Of a stretch of DNA of 42,021 nt, positions 24,485-32,600 are shown one piece after another (position 1 is the stretch's first letter; every line of letters begins with the position of its first letter). The notes under the pieces were generated by a model. That model was given only the letters and a program-made list of their open reading frames with translations, was not told the origin of the DNA and searched no databases. The stretch comes from CBFHSD01 sp965658375. GTDB lineage: Bacteria; Bacteroidota; Bacteroidia; Flavobacteriales_G; Salibacteraceae. Position numbers and translations under genes: made by a program. The DNA is taken from NCBI GenBank assembly GCA_965658375.1, contig CBFHSD010000018.1, forward strand, positions 1-42,021, written 5' to 3'.

Positions 24485-26545
24485 GTGAAACAACCAAAAC
24501 GACACTTAATTACAGCAGCTCTACCATATGCCAACGGACCTTTACATATTGGTCACTTGGCTGGAGCATATTTACCTGCAGATATTTATGCACGCTTTCT
24601 TCGCTTAAAAAAAGAAGATGTTGCCTTTGTTTGTGGCAGCGATGAGCACGGTGCCGCTATTACCCTAAGGGCAAAAAGAGAAGGTGTGGAACCTCAAGAA
24701 ATAGTGGATACATATCATGAGATGAATAAAAAGGCATTCGCAGATTTTGGGGTGTCTTTTGATATTTATGATCGCACAAGTAGCGAGGTGCACCATCAAA
24801 TGGCGTCAGATTTTTTCTTGGAATTAGAACAAAAGGGCTCCTTTGAGATTCAAGAGTCTGAACAGTATTTTGATGAAGAGCATCAACAATTTTTGGCAGA
24901 CAGGTACATTATGGGTACATGCCCAAAATGTGGAAATGAAAAAGCCTATGGAGATCAATGCGAGAAGTGTGGAACTTCTTTAAGTCCCAAAGAATTGATT
25001 GATCCTCTTTCAACATTAAGTGGTCAGAAACCAAAGCTGAAAAGAACCAAGCATTGGTATCTTCCCATGCAAAAGCATGAAGAATGGTTGAAGGATTGGC
25101 TCGCCAATGGTCAGTTAGACGGACAGCAACATCATAATCCAAAATCATGGAGAAAACCTGTATTAGGGCAATGCATGTCTTGGTTAGACGGTGGCTTGGC
25201 TTCGCGCGCTATGACCAGAGATCTCAATTGGGGTGTAAAAGTACCAGTAGAAGGTGCTGACGGTAAAGTGCTGTATGTATGGCTAGATGCTCCGATTGGC
25301 TATATCTCAGCAACCAAAAAGTGGGCAGAAGAAAACAATAAAGATTACAAAGATTACTGGCAAAACGAAGAGAGTCATCTTACCCATTTTATTGGTAAAG
25401 ACAACATCGTTTTCCATTGCATCATATTTCCTATTATTCTCAAAGAACACGGTGGTTATAACCTTCCGGTGAATGTTCCGGCTAACGAATTTTTGAATTT
25501 GGAAGGTGATAAACTCAGCACCTCGCGTAATTGGGCGGTTTGGCTCCACGAGTATATGGAGGATTTGCCGAACAAAGAAGACGAGCTACGCTATGTGCTC
25601 ACCAGCATAGCTCCTGAGACAAAAGACAGTGAATTCACATGGGTAGATTATCAAGCAAGAGTAAACAATGAGCTTGTTGCGATCCTAGGTAATTTCGTGA
25701 ACCGAGCAATGGTTCTTTCGCACAAGTATTTTGATGGTGTGGTTAGGTCTGCAAAATTGACCGAAAACGATTCTACTCTTCTTCAAGAGATGTCTCAGAT
25801 TCCTGACAATGTGAATAGTATGGTAGCGGCTCACAAGTATCGCGATGCCTTGGCCGAAGCCATGAAACTTGCAAGAATTGGGAATAAATACTTTGCAGAT
25901 ACCCAGCCTTGGAAGGTGTTTAAAACAGATCCTGAACGCGTAGAGACAATTCTTAATGTTTCCATTCAAGTCATGGCGAATTTAGGAATAGTCTTAGAGC
26001 CTTTTCTTCCAAGAACTGCGAAGAAAATGCGAACGATGTTAGGGATGCCAGATGCTGATTGGAGTAGTGCAGGTGGAGAAATCATAATTTCAGGAACCCA
26101 GCTCGAAAAGCCTAGTCTATTATTTCAAAAAGTAGAGGACGAATTGATTCAAAAGCAAGTGCAGAAGCTTGAAGCAAGCAAGTTAGCACAGCAAGAACAG
26201 AATCACGAGCCTCAAAAAGAAGAAGCCTCTTTTGACGATTTCATGAAAATGGATATTCGCACCGGAGTGATTCTTTCTGCTGAAAAAGTAAAGAAAGCGA
26301 ACAAGTTGCTGAAGTTAGAAGTGGATACGGGGCTTGACCAAAGAACTATAGTTAGTGGAATTGCGGAACACTATTCTGCTGAAGAAGTTGTTGGTAAGAC
26401 GGTCAGTGTGTTGCTCAATCTTGCACCACGTAAAATTAGAGGAGTAGAATCTCAAGGAATGATATTAATGGCTGAATCAAAAAGTGGAGAATTGAAATTT
26501 ATCACTCCAGAAAGTGATATTCCAGCGGGCTCCGAGATTCGATAA
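24485..26545 (+). CDS. metG: Methionyl-tRNA synthetase
   Basis: A 686-residue class I synthetase. It has ALPYANGPLHIGHLAGAYLPAD with the HIGH motif, the zinc-knuckle cysteines in TCPKCGNEKAYGDQCEKCGTSL (CxxC...CxxC), the LDAPIGYISATK and KDNIVFHCIIFP blocks, and a KMSKS equivalent, DKLSTSRNWAV. The anticodon-binding helical region follows, and from about residue 580 (FDDFMKMDIRTGVILSAEKVK) a C-terminal tRNA-binding OB domain of the MetG/Trbp111 type. GTG 24485 is the only start consistent with KRHLITAALPYANG as the N-terminus. Complete and single-copy in this window. Confidence 0.97.
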   Translation: MKQPKRHLITAALPYANGPLHIGHLAGAYLPADIYARFLRLKKEDVAFVCGSDEHGAAITLRAKREGVEPQEIVDTYHEMNKKAFADFGVSFDIYDRTSSEVHHQMASDFFLELEQKGSFEIQESEQYFDEEHQQFLADRYIMGTCPKCGNEKAYGDQCEKCGTSLSPKELIDPLSTLSGQKPKLKRTKHWYLPMQKHEEWLKDWLANGQLDGQQHHNPKSWRKPVLGQCMSWLDGGLASRAMTRDLNWGVKVPVEGADGKVLYVWLDAPIGYISATKKWAEENNKDYKDYWQNEESHLTHFIGKDNIVFHCIIFPIILKEHGGYNLPVNVPANEFLNLEGDKLSTSRNWAVWLHEYMEDLPNKEDELRYVLTSIAPETKDSEFTWVDYQARVNNELVAILGNFVNRAMVLSHKYFDGVVRSAKLTENDSTLLQEMSQIPDNVNSMVAAHKYRDALAEAMKLARIGNKYFADTQPWKVFKTDPERVETILNVSIQVMANLGIVLEPFLPRTAKKMRTMLGMPDADWSSAGGEIIISGTQLEKPSLLFQKVEDELIQKQVQKLEASKLAQQEQNHEPQKEEASFDDFMKMDIRTGVILSAEKVKKANKLLKLEVDTGLDQRTIVSGIAEHYSAEEVVGKTVSVLLNLAPRKIRGVESQGMILMAESKSGELKFITPESDIPAGSEIR

Positions 26546-26685
26546 GGCGTCAAAAACTTTAAGTATTGATTCAGGGAGATAGTCTGAAAAGTAAACTTTT
26601 TTGATACGTATTTTTCGCTATTTTAGCCTGTTGAATAGACAACCGGTGGGGCACATAATGCGTCATTGAATTAAATTCTATACCT

Positions 26686-29600
26686 GTGTTGAAAAGATAT
26701 TGCCAAAACTCAACGAAGAACTGCTTGCAAGCATTTGCATTAATAGTTTTTTTCACTCTCGTAAGCCTTGTATTTCCTAACCAAGCCAGAGCTACTCACC
26801 TTTCAGGAGGGGAGATATTCGTAGAGAATATTGGAGGAGATACTTTTCAAGTTACCATGAAGCTTTATGGTGATTGTGGAGGAAATGAATTCTTGTTGAA
26901 TAACAATAAGACCATTACAATTACCAGCAGTTGTACGCCAACGCAAACGCTCAGCATGATTCTTCAGAATTCTGGGGGGACTGAGGTATCTCAATTGTGT
27001 CCCGCACAAATCACGAATAGCACATGTAACAGTGGAACGCTGCCAGGTAATTTGGCTTTTGAATATACCAATACAGTGGTTCTCAGTACGCAGTGTGCCG
27101 ATTATAGATTCAGATTTCAAGAAGCAAATAGAAACACCACGGTCAACGTAACCAATAGTATTAGTTTGGCCTATTATGTAGATGCTACGTTAAATACCAC
27201 GGCATTTCCAAACAACAAAACACCTTTCTTTACAGCAGATCCTCTTCCTTACGTTTGCCTTGGGCAGAATGTAAGTTACAACATTGGAGCTGTAGAAACG
27301 CAAGGCGATAGCGTTGCTTTTGTTTTAGATACAGCTTACACAACATCAGGATTTGGATGTAACATCACAAATCCATGTGATGTAAATTATGCTTTTGGAT
27401 ATTCAGCCCTGAGTCCAATTCCTGGGATGACCATCAATGCTTTTACAGGTGAGTTGAATTTCACCCCAGCAACAACAGGGAATTTCATTGTTGTCATTAA
27501 AGCAGTTGAATACAATGGCGTAGGTCAAATTATTAGTGAGGTACAAAGGGATATTCAATTCGTAGTAAACAATTGTACCAATCAAACACCTCAGGCTCCT
27601 ACTGGGGGATTTGGAAACTTTACAGGGAATGCTGACTCCGTTGGTGTCAATCAGATCGATATTACACCCGGTGAGAATTTTTGTTTAGACGTAATTTTTG
27701 AAGATACGGTTAATACAACCGATTTCTTAACGCTGTCATCCAATGTAGCACAGGTTTTACCAGGCAGTCCAACAGTAAGTTTAACAAACGGTAATCCAGC
27801 TACAGCTACCATCTGTTGGACGGCACCAACAGGGATAAATTTAAGTCCAGTTTACACGTTTATCGTGAGTGCAAATGATAGTGCTTGTCCAGTATCTGCC
27901 ACAAACTCAATGGCAATTCAAATTAATGTTGAACAGCCAGACACCCTAGCCTCAGTGCTCACCAAAACAGATCAGAGTTGTTCTGGCGTGTGTGATGGTA
28001 CAGCCGTTTTGAATGTTACGGGAGGAGTTGGCCCTTATTTTTACCAATGGCTACCTCTTGCAGCAATTCCAAATGGGCAAGGCACAGATTCTGTATTTAA
28101 TCTTTGCCCTGGTTCTTACACTGTTGTAATCACCGATTTAGGAGATCCCGATCCATCGACCAATACGGTATTTGAAAACTTCTTTATTGATCCTGCTACG
28201 CTCTTATCTACCGTAAACAAAAGTGTAACTAATGATGACTGTAACACCGCATGTAATGGGGCAATGAGCTTGCTAGGTGTAGGGGGTACAGGAACAATTT
28301 CTTACAATTGGAATGATGGGAACACTTCAAGTTCTAGGCTAAATATTTGCGCTGGAAATTACACGGTTACCGTAAGCGATGCGAATGGTTGTACTGTCGT
28401 TGAAGATTTTGTGGTTGTAGAGCCAGCTAAGCCAACAGCGGCAATCACTGCGCAAACTGATGTAAGTTGTTTTGGTGGTAGTGATGGTTCTGCCACGCTA
28501 GATGCCTTTACAAACTGCGGATTTAGCACAACTTATTGTACGTCTAGCACAGATTACGATATTGGTACAGCAACCAATGCAAGTGATTTGTTTACTTACC
28601 CAGCGGTTATCGGAGGTCAAAACCAAAGTGTTCGCCATCAAATCATTTTGAGAGCTTCAGAAATTCAAGCTTCAGGTTTTTTGAAAGGAAAAATTGACAG
28701 CTTAGAATTCTATATCATTAACAATTTCGGGAGGTCCAACCTTCAAGACTTTCAAATCTCCATGGGCTGTACTTCAGATACAGTTCTAGATACAACCACA
28801 GGGTGGATTACAGGATTAACAACAGTTTTCGGCCCTTCAACAATAGGTTTGTCAACCGGAACAATTAATGGTTACCAAGCGTTGCAACTAGCTAATCCAT
28901 ATGTATGGGATGGGAGTTCAAATGTTGTCATAGACATCTGTTACAACAACTCAATTGGGTTTAATCCAACGGTTAATGCTAGCATGCGTTACACAAATAC
29001 TTCGTACAACTCTGTAATGTATGGGTTCTCTGATGGAGGTAGTGTTTGTGGAACTGATACCATTCAAGGAATGAGCACACAACGCCCAAATATTCGTTTG
29101 GTAGGTTGTGATTTAGGGTATACTTATGCTTGGCCAGGAGGATTAACAGGTCCAACACAAAACAGCTTAGCTGCGGGTACTTATTCAGTTACCATTTCAA
29201 ATGACGATGGCTGTTTAGATACAATCAATGTAGATATTGACGAACCAACACCGTTCATTGGTTCTATTTCAGAAACTCAAGGCATTGCCTGTAATGGAGA
29301 TTGTAACGGAGAATTAACGGCCAGCGCTACTGGGGGAACTGCCCCATATACTTACGATTGGAGTGGAGGCCTTGGAGCTGGTACAATCAAAAACGGCTTA
29401 TGTGCTGGTACCTACACCGTAACCGTAACAGATGCAAATCTGTGTGATACGACCGTGACGTTCACTATTTCTGAGCCGCCAGTTCTCACTGTATCTATAG
29501 CCGAAAGTCAAGTGATCTCATGTTTTAATGTATGTGATGGTGAACTTACAGCTTCTGGTAGTGGAGGTACTGCACCATATTTATATGCATGGTCTAATGG

Positions 29601-32600
29601 TGGAAATGGAGCAGTTCAAGCTGGTCTTTGTAACGGTCAATACATTGTTACTATTACCGATGCTAACTTGTGTACATCAACAGACACCTTTGACTTAACA
29701 GAGCCAACTCTCTTGGTAGGTGCTGTCACTCAAACTGCTCAAATCTTATGTGCAGGTCAATGTACAGCAGCTGCTACAGCTTCTGCTTCAGGTGGTACAC
29801 CGGGGTATTCTTACTCTTGGTCAAATGGAAACAGTGGGCCAGTGCAAAATGGTTTGTGCGCAGGTTCCTATACGATTACGGTAACAGACAACAGAGGATG
29901 TACGGATGTAGTAACACTAAACGTGTTAGAACCAAATCCAATAGTTGTTAATGTCAATGTAACCAATCAACCGCTTTGTTTTGGCGATTGTACAGGTGCT
30001 GCAACAGTTTCAGCTAGTGGAGGTACAGGGTCACTTACAATCACATGGCCAAATGGATCAAGCATTCCTACGCAAACTAATTTATGTGCTGGTACTTATG
30101 TGGTGACTGTAACAGATGGAAATAACTGTCAAGAAACAGGTCAAGTAATTATTGTTGAACCCGCTTTGCTCGAAGTAAGTATTGCAGAAACTCAAAGCAT
30201 CTCTTGTAACGGAGTATGTGATGGAGAATTGACTGCAACGGTAACTGGTGGAACACCGAATTACACTGTTGTTTGGAGTAATGGTGGATCTGGGAATTCA
30301 ATCAACGGCTTGTGTGATGGGCAATATTCTGTACTTGTAACAGATGCAAATGGTTGTACTGCCACTGATACGTTTAACCTTGCTGAGCCTACATTATTAA
30401 CGGCTTCAAATACTGTAAATAGTCAAGTATCTTGTTTTGGAGTATGTGATGGGAACGCTTCTATTAGCGGTTCTGGAGGAACAGCACCTTATACTTTCTC
30501 TTGGTCTGATGGAGGCACGGGGGCGTCAAGAAATGGATTATGTGATGGGAACTATACCGTGACAGTAACTGATGCAAATCTTTGTACTGCTACTACAAAC
30601 CTTACCATAACCGAGCCATCAGAAATCATTTTAACCTTAACCAAAATCAATGATCCGCTTTGTGCTAGCACATGCGATGGTGCCGCATCTGCTTCGGCTA
30701 CTGGAGGATCTTCACCTTATACATTCAATTGGTTAACACAGGGTACAGGTCCGAACCAAACCAATTTGTGTGATGGTACTTACACAGTGGTAGTTACAGA
30801 CGCTAATGGTTGTACTGACACTGCGACAATCAACATGATTGAACCAACAGCACTGGCTTTGACCATAACAGAAACACAAAGTATTTCCTGTTTCGGAGTA
30901 TGTGATGGCGAGTTGACCTTAGGTATCAGTGGAGGAACTGGACCTTACACACAACTGTGGTCAGATTTCTCAACAAACCTGATTAACGATCTTTTGTGTG
31001 CGGGTAATTATTCGGTTACCGTAACAGATGCCAATGGATGTGAGGATTCTATTTCTTACAACCTTACAGAGCCAAGTACAATTCAAATCACTCCTTCTGT
31101 TACTGATGCCACATGTGGGGCAAGTAACGGTGCAATAGACATTGCACCAATCTCGGGCGGAACAGGTCCTTACACTGTGTCATGGAATACAAGTGCAACA
31201 GGAACAAGCATATCAGGTGTTCCCGCTGGAACATATACTGCAACGGTAACAGATGCGAACAGTTGTTCTCAAGCGTTTCCAATATCAATAAATGACGTTG
31301 GTGGTCCAACCGCAGCAACAGATATTACTGCAAATGCGAGTTGCTTCGGAGTATGTGACGGAACATCAACGGTTACTCCGGTTGGTGGAACAACGCCATA
31401 TACATATCTATGGTCAACTGGTAATCCAAATGACACCTTAGCTTCAGTTGCAGGATTATGTGCCGCAGGTAGCCCATTTTTCGTAACAGTTACGGATGAT
31501 AACGGATGTACGTTTGTTCATTCTGTTACAGTCTCAGAACCGGGACAAATCCTTGTTAATGGTATTTTAAACAGCGATCCTACTTGTTTCGGAGTTTGTG
31601 ATGGTTCGGCAACAGTTTCAGCAACGGGCGGAACAAGTCCTTATGTAATCACATGGCCAGGTGGAGCAACAGGTGGAACCCAAAACAACTTGTGCGATGG
31701 CTCATACATGGTAACGGTAACCGATGCCAATGGCTGTGAAGATTCAACAAGTGTAACGGTAACGGAACCCGCTCAAATTGTCCCAGTAATCACAGAGACC
31801 CAAAGTATTTCATGCTTTGGAGTATGTGATGGTGAATTGACAGCATCAGCCACAGGTGGAACAGCACCGTACATCTTTGCATGGAGCAATGGAGCTACTG
31901 GTCCTGTACAAAATGCATTGTGCGCAGGAACCTACAGTGTAACGGTAACAGATAATAACGGTTGTGAAGATTCAACAACATTTGTGTTGAATGAGCCAAG
32001 CTCAATTCAGATAACTCCAGTAGTAACAGATGCGAACTGCGGAGCAAGTGATGGAGCAATAGATATTGCACCAATCTCAGGCGGAACAGGTCCTTACACT
32101 GTATTATGGAATACAAGTGCAACAGGAACAAGCATATCAGGTATTCCGGCAGGAACATACACTGCAACGGTAACAGATGCGAACAGTTGTTCTCAAGCAT
32201 TCCCAATCTCAGTAAATGACATTGGTGGGCCAACTTCAGTAACAGATACAACAACAGACGCGACTTGTGCAGGAACTTGTAATGGAACATCAATAGTAAC
32301 CGTATTAGGCGGAGTTACACCTTATACATACTTGTGGTCAACAGGTAATCCTAATGACACCTTGGCTTCAGTAACGGGGTTGTGTGCTGCAGGTAGCCCT
32401 TACTTTGTAACAGTAACAGCAGCAAACGGATGTACGTTTGTTCATTCTGTAACGGTAACAGAACCAACACCGTTGTTTGCAGCAGGAACAGTGAATAACG
32501 ATCCAACATGTTTTGGAGACTGTGATGGTTCTGCTACAGTAACAGCACTTGGAGGAGTAGGTCCATACACCATCACATGGCCAGGTGGAGCAACAGGTGG

